From positions 1 to 37,200 of the forward strand of contig JADZGE010000067.1 of NCBI GenBank assembly GCA_020854035.1: 37,200 bases of DNA, read 5' to 3'. The number at the start of each line of letters is the position of its first letter. Position 1 is the first letter of the stretch. The notes below the pieces were generated by a model. That model saw nothing but the letters and a program-made list of their open reading frames with translations, was not told the origin of the DNA and ran no database searches. This stretch comes from Burkholderiales bacterium (GTDB lineage Bacteria > Pseudomonadota > Gammaproteobacteria > Burkholderiales > SG8-41). The position numbers and the translations under genes were made by a program. Below, piece after piece: positions 15,146 to 24,889 of this stretch.

Positions 15146-16618
15146 ATGAAATCGCCCCGCCCGCGCGTGCTCTTCGCCACTCCAGAGTGCGCGCCCTTCG
15201 TGAAGACCGGCGGCCTGGGCGACGTCAGTGCCGCGCTGCCGGCGGCGCTCCATGAACTCGACGTCGAGGCGCGCGTGCTGCTGCCGGGCTATCCCGGGGT
15301 GCTCGCGGCATTTCGCGGCGCAAGAGAGCTCGCGACCGTCGCGCAGGCGGCCTCCGTTCCGGCGTGCCGACTGCTGGAGGCGAGCCTGCCATCCGGGGTG
15401 CCGCTCATCGTCGCCGACTGTCCCACGCTCTATGCACGCGACGGCGGTCCCTACCAGGACGCGGGCGGCCACGACTGGCCGGACAACGGCCACCGCTTCG
15501 GCGCACTCTCTCGCATCGCCGCGCTACTCGGCAGCGCCGCCAGTCCGATGGAATGGCACGCCGATATCGTGCACTGCAACGACTGGCAGACGGGGCTCGC
15601 GCCGGCCTGTCTCCACTACACTCCGCCGCCGCGCGCCCGCTCCGTGATGACCGTTCACAACCTGGCGTTTCACGGCAGTTTCGACCCGCGACTCGTGGCG
15701 GAGCTCGGCCTGCCGCCCGAGAGCTACGCCATGGAAGGCCTCGAGTTCCACGGCCGCATGTCCTTCCTCAAGGCGGGGCTTCATTACGCCGATGCCTTGA
15801 CGACCGTGAGCCCGACCTATGCACGCGAGATCCAGACCCCCGAGCACGGCGCGGGAATGGATGGCCTCCTGCGCAAGCGGCGCGCCGATCTCACCGGCAT
15901 CCGCAACGGTATCGACACCACCTACTGGAACCCCGCGACCGATGCCCTGATCGAGAGCCGCTACGGACCGGAAAACCTGGGGGCAAAGCGTGCCAACAAG
16001 CGCGCGCTCCAGCGCCGGCTCGGGCTCGACGAGAAGCCGGAGGCACCGTTCCTCGGCATGGTGAGCCGGTTCACGCACCAGAAAGGCACCGACCTCGTGG
16101 CCGATGTGCTGCCCGGGCTGCTCGGCCTCCCGCTGCAGTTCGCCGCCCTCGGATCGGGCGAGCGCGAGCACGAACACGCGCTGCGCTCGCTCGCCGACAG
16201 GCATCCCGGCCGGATTTCGGTGACCCTCGGTTTCGACGAGACACTCGCCCACTTGATCGAGGCGGGCGCGGATCTCTTCCTCATGCCCTCGCGCTTCGAG
16301 CCCTGCGGACTGAACCAGATGTACAGCCAGCGCTACGGCACGCCGCCCGTCGCGCGCGCGACCGGCGGTCTCGCCGACACCATCGTGGACACCACGACGC
16401 AGTCACTCGCGGACGGCACCGCGACGGGTTTCCTGTTCGGCGAGGCATCGGCGCCGGCGCTCGCGGCGGCGATCCGGCGCGCGCTCGACGCCTGGCGCGA
16501 CCCGGTCGCCTGGCGCGCGCTCCAGCGAAACGGCATGGCCCGCGATTTCGGCTGGATGGAACCCGCGCGGCGCTATGTCGAGGTATATCGCCGCCTGGTT
16601 GCCGCCGCCGGTTCGTGA
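15146..16618 (+). CDS. glgA: Glycogen (starch) synthase GlgA
   Basis: This 490-residue GT5 enzyme adds glucose from ADP-glucose to growing alpha-1,4-glucan. KTGGLGDV at residues 20-27 is the ADP-glucose-binding motif. Further family signatures are HCNDWQTGLAP, TVHNLAFHG, VSRFTHQKGTDL and the C-terminal donor-site motif PSRFEPCGLNQMYSQRYGTPP with the conserved Glu of the EX7E pattern. Length is normal. It stands alone here: no glgB, glgC or glgP is within the window. It diverges from livH and converges on the exoprotein gene. A promoter-like sequence is at 15010-15038. Confidence 0.96.
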   Translation: MKSPRPRVLFATPECAPFVKTGGLGDVSAALPAALHELDVEARVLLPGYPGVLAAFRGARELATVAQAASVPACRLLEASLPSGVPLIVADCPTLYARDGGPYQDAGGHDWPDNGHRFGALSRIAALLGSAASPMEWHADIVHCNDWQTGLAPACLHYTPPPRARSVMTVHNLAFHGSFDPRLVAELGLPPESYAMEGLEFHGRMSFLKAGLHYADALTTVSPTYAREIQTPEHGAGMDGLLRKRRADLTGIRNGIDTTYWNPATDALIESRYGPENLGAKRANKRALQRRLGLDEKPEAPFLGMVSRFTHQKGTDLVADVLPGLLGLPLQFAALGSGEREHEHALRSLADRHPGRISVTLGFDETLAHLIEAGADLFLMPSRFEPCGLNQMYSQRYGTPPVARATGGLADTIVDTTTQSLADGTATGFLFGEASAPALAAAIRRALDAWRDPVAWRALQRNGMARDFGWMEPARRYVEVYRRLVAAAGS

Positions 16619-16682
16619 GCGGCGTGTCCGCCGGGGACCACTACCGTGCCGGCTCGAGGCCCCCGAGGACGGACGGTTGCGG

Positions 16683-19600
16683 CTATGGAGACGCCGGCAG
16701 CCGTGAAGCGTCGGCAGCGGAGGGCGCGCAGCCCCGTCGCGGCTTGAGATTCATGCCGGTCGCGGGCGCAACGGCCGGCGAAGCGCCGATGTCCTCGTAG
16801 AGGCAGGTGTCCGCGTTGAGGCTCCAGTCGTCGACCCCGAGGCGCGAGAGCTCGATCAAGACCTGATCCGGGAGCCGGCCGAGCAGCGCCCGGGACGCCA
16901 GCACGGTCAGCGTCCCGTTGACGAACGTGATCGCGTAATTCGCACCCGCCACCCCCGAGGGCCTGATGGCGTAGGTATCGGGCGGCGAGGACGGCGTCGC
17001 GGCCGTGTTGAAAAGGAGGGTCCCGGTGAGTACGGCGGGCGTCTCGCCCAGCCGGAAACCCTGGTAGGTCGCCGTGAAAGGCGGATTCGGCGCGCCGACC
17101 AGCCGGCTCTCGTCGTTCGCCCGGATCGCCAGCGGCGCCGGCGCGACCGTGAGCTGCCCATCGACGTAGGTAATCGTGTAGTTGCCCGGGTTGAAAGTGC
17201 CGCCGGTCGCGCCGCTCACCGTGATCACGTAAGGGCTGCCCTGCACCGGCGCGCCCGCCGGTGCTCCGGTGCTCGCGAGCACCACGCGCCCGATGGTCTC
17301 GCTGTTCTGCAGGCCGCTCGCGGTGAACTCCGTCCCGGTGAAGTTGCGCACGGTACCGTAGGGCTTCACCTGATTGTTCGCTGTCACCGTCAGCGGAACG
17401 CCGGCCGGATTCACCGTGAACTGGCCGTCCACGTACGTGATCGCATAATTGCCGGGCACGAAGCCCGCGCCGGTGGCCGCGCTCGGTGTGATCGGGTAGG
17501 GGCTCCCCGCGACCGGCGCGTTCGGCAGCGTCGCCGGACTCGTCAGCGTCACCCTGTCGATTGCTTCGCCGTTCCGCAAGCCGGCGGACGTGAACTCCAT
17601 GCCGGAGAAGACGAAAGGGCTGCCGCCGTAGCCCTTGACCTGATCGTTCGCGGTCACGACGAGCGGGGCCCGGTTCACGGTAAGCTCGCCGGTGTCGTAG
17701 GTGATCAAGTAGTTGGCCGGCGTGAACGTGCCGCCCGTGGCGGCCGACCCGGTGATCGTGTAGGGACTGCCGGCAACCGGCGCGCTCGCCGGCTCGCCCG
17801 CGCTCGCGAGCGCCACGCTGCCGATCGTCTGACCGCCCTGCAGGCCGATCGAGGTGAACTCGGTGCCGTTGAAGGTGAACGTGTCGCCGTAGGTCTTCGC
17901 CTGCCCGTCGGGCTTGATGGCAAGCGGCGCGCGATCGATCGCGCCGACATTGCCGCTCGCCGCGGTCGAAGACAGCGAATAGCCGTAGACGATCGCGGTG
18001 CCGTTGCGCGCGCCGGCGAGCGAAAACCCGTCGACGGAAACGAGCTTGCCCGTGCCGGCGTCGGCCGTGTCGTAGGTGCCGCCCGCGGCGTTGTCCAGCT
18101 CGATCGTGTCGCCATCGAGGACGCCGGAAAACGCGTAGTTGGCCGGCGCGAGCGTGGCGGCCGTCGTCGCGTCGTAGGTCTTCTCCACTGTGCCGGTCAG
18201 GCTCGGCGTAAGCACGGGCGCCACCGTGTAGAGAAACCCGTCACCCGCACCGGGAACTGCGGCGCCAAAGGGCGCGTTGTACTGCTTGAAGTCGTAGGCG
18301 AGCCCCCCGCGTGTGTCGAGTTCGGGGTTGGTGGAATACACGAGCCATCGGCCCGGCCCCGAGTCGAGCGCGGCGGGCCCCGCGTTGTTGACGAAATTGC
18401 CGCTCGCCACCAGCACGATCGAGTCGCCGCTCCCCGTGGCCGCGACCGCGCCGGCAAGCGTCACGTTGCCGGCGAGCGCTCGCGCAAGGAGGGTCCCCAT
18501 GTCCGAGTCGCCGATGGTGATCGCGTTCGCGTCGACGAGCGTGACGGCGCCGCCGCTCGTGACCGCTACGGTGCCGAAATCGTTCAGGGCGTTTGCGAGC
18601 GTGGCATCGCCGGCGCCGGTATCGAGCGTCAACGTGCCCGCGGTCGCGTTCACGACGCCCGGCGCCGAAACGCTGCCGCCGGCGGTCGTCCGGAGCGTGG
18701 TCGCGCCGCCGGTGACAACGGGGCCGTTGTAGGTCTGCCCGCCCGCCGTGCGCACCAGCCCGCCGTCGATGTTGAGCCGGGTGGCCGCGGGCTGCGTGAG
18801 CGACGCGAGGGCCGTTGCATCGCCGACGGTATCGCCGAAGGTAATGGTGCCTGCGCCGATCAGGTTGAGCGCGCCCGCGCCTTCGATCACGCCCGAGAGC
18901 ACGAGGGAGTCGGCCGCCAGGCCGACGCCGATCGTGCTCGCCGTATCGAGCGTCACGGGCCCGGCGAGCGAGGCCGTGCCGCTGCCGGTGAGCGCGCCCG
19001 CGCCGCCCACGCCGGCGCCGTTCAACGCGACGGGTTCCGCGACCACCGCGGTATTGACGATCGCGAGCGTCGCGCCGCCAGCGACCGTGGTGCCGGCGGT
19101 CGTCGTGCCGAGAGCGCCGGGCGCGGTCACCCGTAGCGTCCCCCCCGTCACCTCCGTTGTTCCGGTATAGGTATTGTCGCGCGTCAGCGTAACCGTGCCG
19201 GCGGTGCTCTTGTCCACGCCCACGGCGCCCGTGATGATCGCGCTCACCGTGCCGGACTGAAGGTCGAAGTCCGAAGTCGAGGTGAGCACGCCCGCCGTGC
19301 CGGTGATGGTGCCCGACAGGAGCTGCACCCCCGCCACCCGCTCGTTGAACTGCCGGATGTCGAACGTGCCGCCGGCCACGACCACGCTCGAAGCGTCGTG
19401 CAGCCGCTCGGCTGCCCCCAGCGCGAGCGTCCCCTCGTTCACCCGCGTCGTTCCGGTGTAGGTGTTGTCCCCGGAGACGACCAGCGTGCCCGTGCCGGTC
19501 TTCGTCAGCCCGAAGCTGCCGCCGCTCTCGCTCACGACACCCGATAGCGTCAACTGGGTGCCGGTGACGGAGGCAAAGCTCGCCGCCGTGAGGCTGACCG

Positions 19601-22600
19601 GCCCGGCAAAGGCGCTCGTGCCGGTGCTGGTCGCCACCGTGCCGCCGGCGAGCGCCAGCGGTTCGAGGGACGCGTAGTTGACGTTCCGGAAGTCGAGCGT
19701 CGCGCCGGGTTGCACCGTGGTGCCCGCCCCCACGGTGCCCAGCGCATTGTTCGACGTGACCGCCAGCGTGCCGCCGTTCACCGCCGTCGCGCCGGGATAG
19801 GTGTTCTCGCGCGTGAGCACCACCGTGCCCGGGCCGCTCTTCACGACGCCCACCGGGTCGGGGCCGGTGATGATCGCGCTCACCGTGCCTCCCTGCAGGT
19901 CGAAATCCGACGTCGAGGTGAGCACGCCGCTGCCGCCGGTGATCGTCCCGGAGAGGAGTTGCACCCCGGCCACCGTCTCGTTGAAGTTCAGGACGTCGAA
20001 CGTGCCTCCGTTCACGACCAGCCGCGAGGAATCGTGGAGCCGGTGGCTCGCGCCCAGAGCCAACGTGCCCTCGTTCACGCGGCTGGTGCCCGTATAGGTA
20101 TTGTCCGCCGTCACGATCAGCGTGCCTGCCCCGACCTTGGTGAGCCCGAAACTGCCGCCGCTCTCGCCCACCACGCCGGCGAGCGTCAACTGCGTGCCTG
20201 TCACCGAGGCAACGCTGTTCGCGGTGAGGCTGACCGGCCCGGAAAAGCTGCTCGTGCCGGTGCTGGTCGCCACGGTGCCCCCGGCAAGCGTCACCGGTTC
20301 CGCGGTCGCGTAGTTGACGTTGCGGAAATCGAGCGTCGCGCCGGCCTGCACGCTGGTGCCGGCGGCGGTATCGCTCAACGCCCCGTTCGCGGTCACGGCC
20401 AGAATTCCGGCATTGACCGCCGTCGCGCCCGTGTAGGTGTTCGCGCGGGTGAGTACCACGGTGCCGCCGCCCGACTTGGTGACGCCCACGTTGCCCGTGA
20501 TGATCGCGCTCACCGTGCCCGACTGCAGGTCGAAGTTGGAGGTCGAGGTCAGCACGCCGCTGCCGCCGGTGATCGTCCCGGCGAGGAGCTGCACCCCGGC
20601 GACGGTCTCGTTGAAGTTGAGGATGTCGAACGTGCCTCCGTTGACGACCAGCGTCGAGGCGTCGTTCAGCCGGTGGCTCGCGCCGAGCGCGAGCGTGCCC
20701 GCGTTGACCCTCGTCGTGCCGGTATAGGCATTGTCACCCGAGAGCACGACGGTGCCTTCCCCGGTCTTGGTGACGCCCAGGCCGACACCGGTGAGGATGC
20801 CCGGGAGGGTCAGCTGCGCGCCGCCGTCCGCCGCAACGCCGCTCCCGGCGGTCAGCGCGATGTCGTTCGTGAAGCTGCTCGTGCCGCTGCTGGCGTTCAC
20901 GGTGCCGCCACTCAGCGTCAACGGCTCGAGCGTGGTGTAGGCAACGTTGCGGAAATCGAGCGTCCCGCCCGCGCCGACCGTGGTGCCAGCCGCGGGATCG
21001 CTCAACGCGCCGTTCACCGTGACGGCAAGCGTGCCGCCGTTCACCGCCGTCGCCCCGGTGTAGGTATTGACACGCGTCAACACCACCGTTCCGCCGCCCG
21101 ACTTGGTGACGCCCACGTTGCCCGCGATGATCGCGCTCACCGTTCCCGACTGCAGGTCGTAGGTCGAGTTCGACGTCAGCACGCCGGAGCTCCCGGTGAT
21201 CGTTCCCGAGAGAAGCTGCACGCCCGCCACTGTCTCGTTGAACGCGCCGAGGTCGAACGCGCCGCCGTTCACCACGAGGCTCGAGGAATCGTGCAACCGG
21301 CTGCCTGCCCCGAGCGAGAGCGTGCCCTCCAGCACGGTGGTCGCCCCGGTGTAGTCGTTGTTGCCGGAGAGCACGACCGTCCCCGCACCGGTCTTGGCAA
21401 TGCCGAAGCCGGCGCCGCTCAGCACGCCCGGAAGCGCGAGCTGCGCCCCCGCGCCCGCGGCAACGCCGCTCGTGGCGCCGAGCGTGATCGCGTTGGCGAA
21501 GCTGCTCGTGCCGGTGCTGGCCGTCACGATCCCGCCATTCAGGACAAGCGGCTCGAGCGTCGAGTACGAGACATTGCGCAGATCGAGCGTCGCACCGGCC
21601 GCCACGGTGGTGCCGGCGGCGGTTCCGCCCAGCGCGTCGTTTGCGGTCACCGCCAGCGTGCCTTCAGAGACCGCCGTCCCGCCGGTGTAGGTGTTGGCGG
21701 CCGCGAGCACGAACGTGCCCGTGCCCGTCTTCGTCACCGTGCCGGTCGTCGTCGCGATGGTCCCGCCGATCTCGCCGGCGCCCGCGCCGGTGAGAGTCAG
21801 GTTCTGGGCGGCGCCGCTCACCGCGGTGGCCGCGCTGAGGGTGAGCCTCCCGGCGTCCGACCGGACGGTCGCGCCCCCGCCGGTCAGCGTCACCGTGGCG
21901 CCCCACGTGTTGTCTCCGCTCACGTTGCGCAGGGCCCCGCTCCCGCCCACGCCCGATCCTGCAATGGCGAGCGCCTCGCCGCCGACAGCAATGCCGCCCT
22001 GCAGTTCGAGCGCCGCACCGTCCGCGACGCTCACGCCGCCCGCCGTCGTGCCTGCTGCGTTTGCGTGCTGCAGGTTCAGCACGCCGGCGTTGACCGCGGT
22101 CGCGCCGGTGTAGCTGTTCGCCCCCGACAGGGTGACCGTGCCCCCGGTGCTCTTGGTGAGTCCGACCGCGCCGGCGAGAACCGCACCCACCGTCCCCGAT
22201 CGCAGGTCGTAGGCGCTCGTCGAGGTCAGGGTCCCGCCGCTGCCCGTGATGGCGCCCGCGACGAGCTGCACGCCCGCGAGCGTCTGGTCGAAGCCGCCGA
22301 TGGCTAGCGTTCCGGTGCCGTCGACCACCACCGCGCTCGCCGCGGGCAGCGCGTTGTTCGTGCCCAGTGCGAGCGTGCCCGCGCTCACCGTGGTGGTGCC
22401 CGAATAAGTGCTCGCCCCGTTCAGGGTGAGGGTCCCCGCCCCCAGCTTGGCGAGAGAAGTCCCGGCGCCACTTATCGCGCCTGCCACGCTCGAAGCGCCC
22501 GCCAGATCGAACGTGACGGCGCCACCGTTCGCCGCGATCGCCCCGATCGCCGCACCGCCCGCCGTGGTGGTGATGTTCACCGCGCCGCCGGCCGTGGTGA

Positions 22601-24212
22601 TGGCGTCGCCCGGATTCATGGAGAACGTTCCGGCCTGGAACGACACCGAGTGCCCGGGGACCTGTGCCAGATTGAGGTTGTTACCGGCGAGATCGCCGAT
22701 CGTGATGCTGTCCGTGGCGGCGAGCGAGATGCTGGTGGTCGCCGCGATTGCCTCGAGCTCCGAGCGGAAGAGCACGGTGGGCGTGACATCGGCGCCCGCC
22801 ACCGTGCCGACCGCGCCGGAGGGCGTCCCGGAGAAGGAACTGTCGAGGAGATCCGCGTCGTCGCCGTCGCCGGCTCCATCCACGACGGTGATGTTGGCCG
22901 GATCGAGGAGCAGGCTCCCGGCCCGGCCCCGCGGCGCGCGCGTGTCCACGCCCCCCTTGAAGCGGAGGGTCTTCCGTCCGGACACTTCCACCGCCCCGCC
23001 GTCACCGCCGTTCGCCCCGCCGCGCGCGGAAATGGAGCCCTGGAAGCGGGTGCCGCCGTCGGCCCAGACGACGACCTTGCCCCCGTCGCCCGCATCCTTC
23101 GCGTCGGCGACGATGCGTGCGGACGGCGCGACGTGGCTCTCCTGCGAATTCCCGAGCGAAAGCGCGCCGTCGCGTATCGGCGCGCCCTGGAGATCGCCAC
23201 CCACCAGCACCGAGCCGCCGGCGCCGGCGCCGGACGCGTCGAGCATGGCGCCCTCGCGCAATCGCGTCTGCGTGCCCGAGATCGCGATCGTGCCGCCCCG
23301 ACCCGACGCGCCGGTCGCTTCGATCGTCCCTGCCACCGAGGCCGCGCCGCGCTGGGCATCGACGACGATGCGACCGCCCTCGCGGCCGCTCGCGGTCACC
23401 CGGCTCGTTTCGTCGAGCGCCAAGCCCCCGGACGCCTTGAGCACGATACGGCCATCGGCACCGCGCACGGCCGAGTCCGCGACGATGACGCCGCCGTTGC
23501 GCACGAGCCCCGCGTAGATGCCGCGCGTGCCGTAAACGGCGTCGCTCAGGTTGAGCGCCCGGTCGGAGGGAGCGGCAATCTCCACGTGGAGCGCGGAGCC
23601 CGCACCCTCCGTCACACGGACCGACTGGCCGGCCGCCAGTACGATCCCGCCGCCCGGCGCCGTGATGACGCCCTGATTCTCGACCGCTCCGCCGACAAGG
23701 TAGACGTTCCCGCCGCTCGCCGCGCCGATGCGGCCGTGGTTGACGACCGCCGCCGCCTGCCCCGGGTCGCCGGTGAAGTTCAGGCGCCCGCCGAGAAAAT
23801 CCGCATTCGAGAGATGCAGCGTGGAGGCGACCAGCCCGGCAACGTCGATCTGCGCACCCGGGCCGAACACGATCCCGCCCGGATTGACGAGGAACACCCG
23901 GCCGTTCGATTGCAGTGTCCCGAGGATGCGCGAGGGATCCCCGCCGACCACCCGGTTCAAGACCGTGCTGGCGGCCGACTGCTGCACGAAGCGCGTCGTT
24001 TCACCGGCGCCTATCGAAAACTGCTGCCAGTTGATGATAGCGCCGGGGCTGTTGGTCACCGACAGCAGGCCGCCCCGGGTCTGAAAAGTGACCTGCCCGT
24101 TGACGAGCGCCGGACCGGTCGGGTTGGCATGCGCCAGGTGCATGGCAAGAGCCGCCGCCAATAGGGCGACGACACCGCGCCACGCCACACTGCCTGCGAT
24201 ACGACCTGTCAT
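16683..24212 (-). CDS. Large FHA-type exoprotein with TPS, PATR, YDG and MBG domains
   Basis: The product of about 2,509 residues should be secreted and form a long beta-helical surface fibre. From the ATG at 24212 it begins with a signal peptide (SVAWRGVVALLAAALAMHLAHA, about 29 residues). The filamentous-haemagglutinin TPS domain follows, with NPGGIVFG at about 110-117. Then come eleven autotransporter-type PATR repeats of the pattern GTxxLxxxNTYTGxTxVxxGTLAL (about 19,100-22,450). Next is a YDG domain starting KTYDATTAATL near 18,180, then about four MBG repeats (QVKxYG, NYxITYVDGQLTV). No C-terminal beta-barrel exists; the tail ends in a Pro/Ala-rich segment. An alternative ATG at 24293 would add a longer signal region. 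No TpsB/FhaC partner lies in the window. Four large internal DNA repeats with a period near 630 nt show recent duplication. Confidence 0.88.
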   Translation of the reverse strand: MTGRIAGSVAWRGVVALLAAALAMHLAHANPTGPALVNGQVTFQTRGGLLSVTNSPGAIINWQQFSIGAGETTRFVQQSAASTVLNRVVGGDPSRILGTLQSNGRVFLVNPGGIVFGPGAQIDVAGLVASTLHLSNADFLGGRLNFTGDPGQAAAVVNHGRIGAASGGNVYLVGGAVENQGVITAPGGGIVLAAGQSVRVTEGAGSALHVEIAAPSDRALNLSDAVYGTRGIYAGLVRNGGVIVADSAVRGADGRIVLKASGGLALDETSRVTASGREGGRIVVDAQRGAASVAGTIEATGASGRGGTIAISGTQTRLREGAMLDASGAGAGGSVLVGGDLQGAPIRDGALSLGNSQESHVAPSARIVADAKDAGDGGKVVVWADGGTRFQGSISARGGANGGDGGAVEVSGRKTLRFKGGVDTRAPRGRAGSLLLDPANITVVDGAGDGDDADLLDSSFSGTPSGAVGTVAGADVTPTVLFRSELEAIAATTSISLAATDSITIGDLAGNNLNLAQVPGHSVSFQAGTFSMNPGDAITTAGGAVNITTTAGGAAIGAIAANGGAVTFDLAGASSVAGAISGAGTSLAKLGAGTLTLNGASTYSGTTTVSAGTLALGTNNALPAASAVVVDGTGTLAIGGFDQTLAGVQLVAGAITGSGGTLTSTSAYDLRSGTVGAVLAGAVGLTKSTGGTVTLSGANSYTGATAVNAGVLNLQHANAAGTTAGGVSVADGAALELQGGIAVGGEALAIAGSGVGGSGALRNVSGDNTWGATVTLTGGGATVRSDAGRLTLSAATAVSGAAQNLTLTGAGAGEIGGTIATTTGTVTKTGTGTFVLAAANTYTGGTAVSEGTLAVTANDALGGTAAGTTVAAGATLDLRNVSYSTLEPLVLNGGIVTASTGTSSFANAITLGATSGVAAGAGAQLALPGVLSGAGFGIAKTGAGTVVLSGNNDYTGATTVLEGTLSLGAGSRLHDSSSLVVNGGAFDLGAFNETVAGVQLLSGTITGSSGVLTSNSTYDLQSGTVSAIIAGNVGVTKSGGGTVVLTRVNTYTGATAVNGGTLAVTVNGALSDPAAGTTVGAGGTLDFRNVAYTTLEPLTLSGGTVNASSGTSSFTNDIALTAGSGVAADGGAQLTLPGILTGVGLGVTKTGEGTVVLSGDNAYTGTTRVNAGTLALGASHRLNDASTLVVNGGTFDILNFNETVAGVQLLAGTITGGSGVLTSTSNFDLQSGTVSAIITGNVGVTKSGGGTVVLTRANTYTGATAVNAGILAVTANGALSDTAAGTSVQAGATLDFRNVNYATAEPVTLAGGTVATSTGTSSFSGPVSLTANSVASVTGTQLTLAGVVGESGGSFGLTKVGAGTLIVTADNTYTGTSRVNEGTLALGASHRLHDSSRLVVNGGTFDVLNFNETVAGVQLLSGTITGGSGVLTSTSDFDLQGGTVSAIITGPDPVGVVKSGPGTVVLTRENTYPGATAVNGGTLAVTSNNALGTVGAGTTVQPGATLDFRNVNYASLEPLALAGGTVATSTGTSAFAGPVSLTAASFASVTGTQLTLSGVVSESGGSFGLTKTGTGTLVVSGDNTYTGTTRVNEGTLALGAAERLHDASSVVVAGGTFDIRQFNERVAGVQLLSGTITGTAGVLTSTSDFDLQSGTVSAIITGAVGVDKSTAGTVTLTRDNTYTGTTEVTGGTLRVTAPGALGTTTAGTTVAGGATLAIVNTAVVAEPVALNGAGVGGAGALTGSGTASLAGPVTLDTASTIGVGLAADSLVLSGVIEGAGALNLIGAGTITFGDTVGDATALASLTQPAATRLNIDGGLVRTAGGQTYNGPVVTGGATTLRTTAGGSVSAPGVVNATAGTLTLDTGAGDATLANALNDFGTVAVTSGGAVTLVDANAITIGDSDMGTLLARALAGNVTLAGAVAATGSGDSIVLVASGNFVNNAGPAALDSGPGRWLVYSTNPELDTRGGLAYDFKQYNAPFGAAVPGAGDGFLYTVAPVLTPSLTGTVEKTYDATTAATLAPANYAFSGVLDGDTIELDNAAGGTYDTADAGTGKLVSVDGFSLAGARNGTAIVYGYSLSSTAASGNVGAIDRAPLAIKPDGQAKTYGDTFTFNGTEFTSIGLQGGQTIGSVALASAGEPASAPVAGSPYTITGSAATGGTFTPANYLITYDTGELTVNRAPLVVTANDQVKGYGGSPFVFSGMEFTSAGLRNGEAIDRVTLTSPATLPNAPVAGSPYPITPSAATGAGFVPGNYAITYVDGQFTVNPAGVPLTVTANNQVKPYGTVRNFTGTEFTASGLQNSETIGRVVLASTGAPAGAPVQGSPYVITVSGATGGTFNPGNYTITYVDGQLTVAPAPLAIRANDESRLVGAPNPPFTATYQGFRLGETPAVLTGTLLFNTAATPSSPPDTYAIRPSGVAGANYAITFVNGTLTVLASRALLGRLPDQVLIELSRLGVDDWSLNADTCLYEDIGASPAVAPATGMNLKPRRGCAPSAADASRLPASP
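19315..21837 (-). repeat. About 630-nt tandem repeats inside the exoprotein gene
   Basis: The same anchor (encoding AGVQLLSGTITG) recurs at 19315, 19951, 20581 and 21208, giving periods of 636, 630 and 627 nt. A fifth copy lies at 22258, after an offset of 1050 nt. Each unit encodes about 210 residues with two PATR motifs, and long stretches are nearly identical at DNA level. The outer boundary at 21837 is approximate. Such arrays change length by recombination and are easily mis-assembled. Confidence 0.8.
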
Positions 24213-24473
24213 TGAGCGTGCTTCGGGGAGCCGGAAGCCGTTCACTTCACGGCTGTAGTGGCGATGGCGCCACGGCAGGAAACCGGTGTGCATTTTCACC
24301 GGCCCGCCACGGCCCCGGCAATGCACTATTTGGCAGATCCGGCCGGCGGGCGCGTGCCGGCGACCGGCCCGGGCCGTTGGTGCGGTCGAATCCGGTTTCC
24401 GCCTGGCCAGTTTGCAGGCGCCGCGGTGCTAGACTGCCGCGGTCGTGAACCCGGCGAAGCGAAGGAGACACCC
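24213..24473. other. Divergent promoter region, exoprotein and VOC gene
   Basis: This 261-nt region lies between two divergent genes and should hold both promoters. A weak -10-like TAGACT is at 24430-24435, with no well-spaced -35. No ORF or repeat is convincing. The exact extent depends on the exoprotein start (24212 or 24293). Confidence 0.4.
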
Positions 24474-24830
24474 ATGGCGTTCCGGATGAACCACGTGCAC
24501 ATCAAGACCAGGACCCCGGAGAAGACGGCGCGGTTCTACGTCGAAACGATGGGCGCCACCGTCATCGGCAAGGCGGGCGAGAACGGACTGCGCCTCGACC
24601 TCCACGGCCTGCACCTCAACATCACCGATTTCCTGGTGGAGCAGAAACGCGAGCAGCGCTACGGCATCGAGCACATCGCGATCGACACGGACGAACTCGA
24701 CTCGCTCATCGCGAAGCTCGCCGAGCGCGGCATCGCCATCCTCGAGCAGACGGTGGTATCCGGGGGGCGGCGGGTGTGCTTCTTCGAGGGGCCGGACGGC
24801 GTGCAGCTCGAGTTCATCGAGATGAAGTAG
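24474..24830 (+). CDS. VOC-family (glyoxalase/dioxygenase fold) protein
   Basis: This small metal-binding protein of 118 residues forms one vicinal-oxygen-chelate module. The start ATG at 24474 has AAGGAG seven nt upstream. Probable metal ligands are His7 (MNHVHIKT), His67 (GIEHIAID) and Glu113 (VQLEFIEMK), fitting the usual pattern, and FFEGPDGVQLEFIE is a typical ending. Members include glyoxalase I, epimerases and ring-cleaving dioxygenases; the function is not decided by sequence. It probably acts as a dimer. It converges on the Bug gene at 24890. Confidence 0.9.
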   Translation: MAFRMNHVHIKTRTPEKTARFYVETMGATVIGKAGENGLRLDLHGLHLNITDFLVEQKREQRYGIEHIAIDTDELDSLIAKLAERGIAILEQTVVSGGRRVCFFEGPDGVQLEFIEMK

Positions 24831-24889
24831 CGCCGGACCCGCTTCGCCCCGCGTTCGCCTCGGCGCACGGCCCGCAGCCGCGCACCTCG

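Noticed and set aside
13209..15149. 646-aa + frame across livM and livH
   Set aside because: It is antisense to two clear permeases, is rich in Arg, His, Glu and Asp, and has no motif.
19710..22307. 865-aa open frame on the + strand, antisense to the exoprotein
   Set aside because: It follows the codon periodicity of the repeats on the other strand, is rich in Arg and Ala, and has no recognisable domain or ribosome site.
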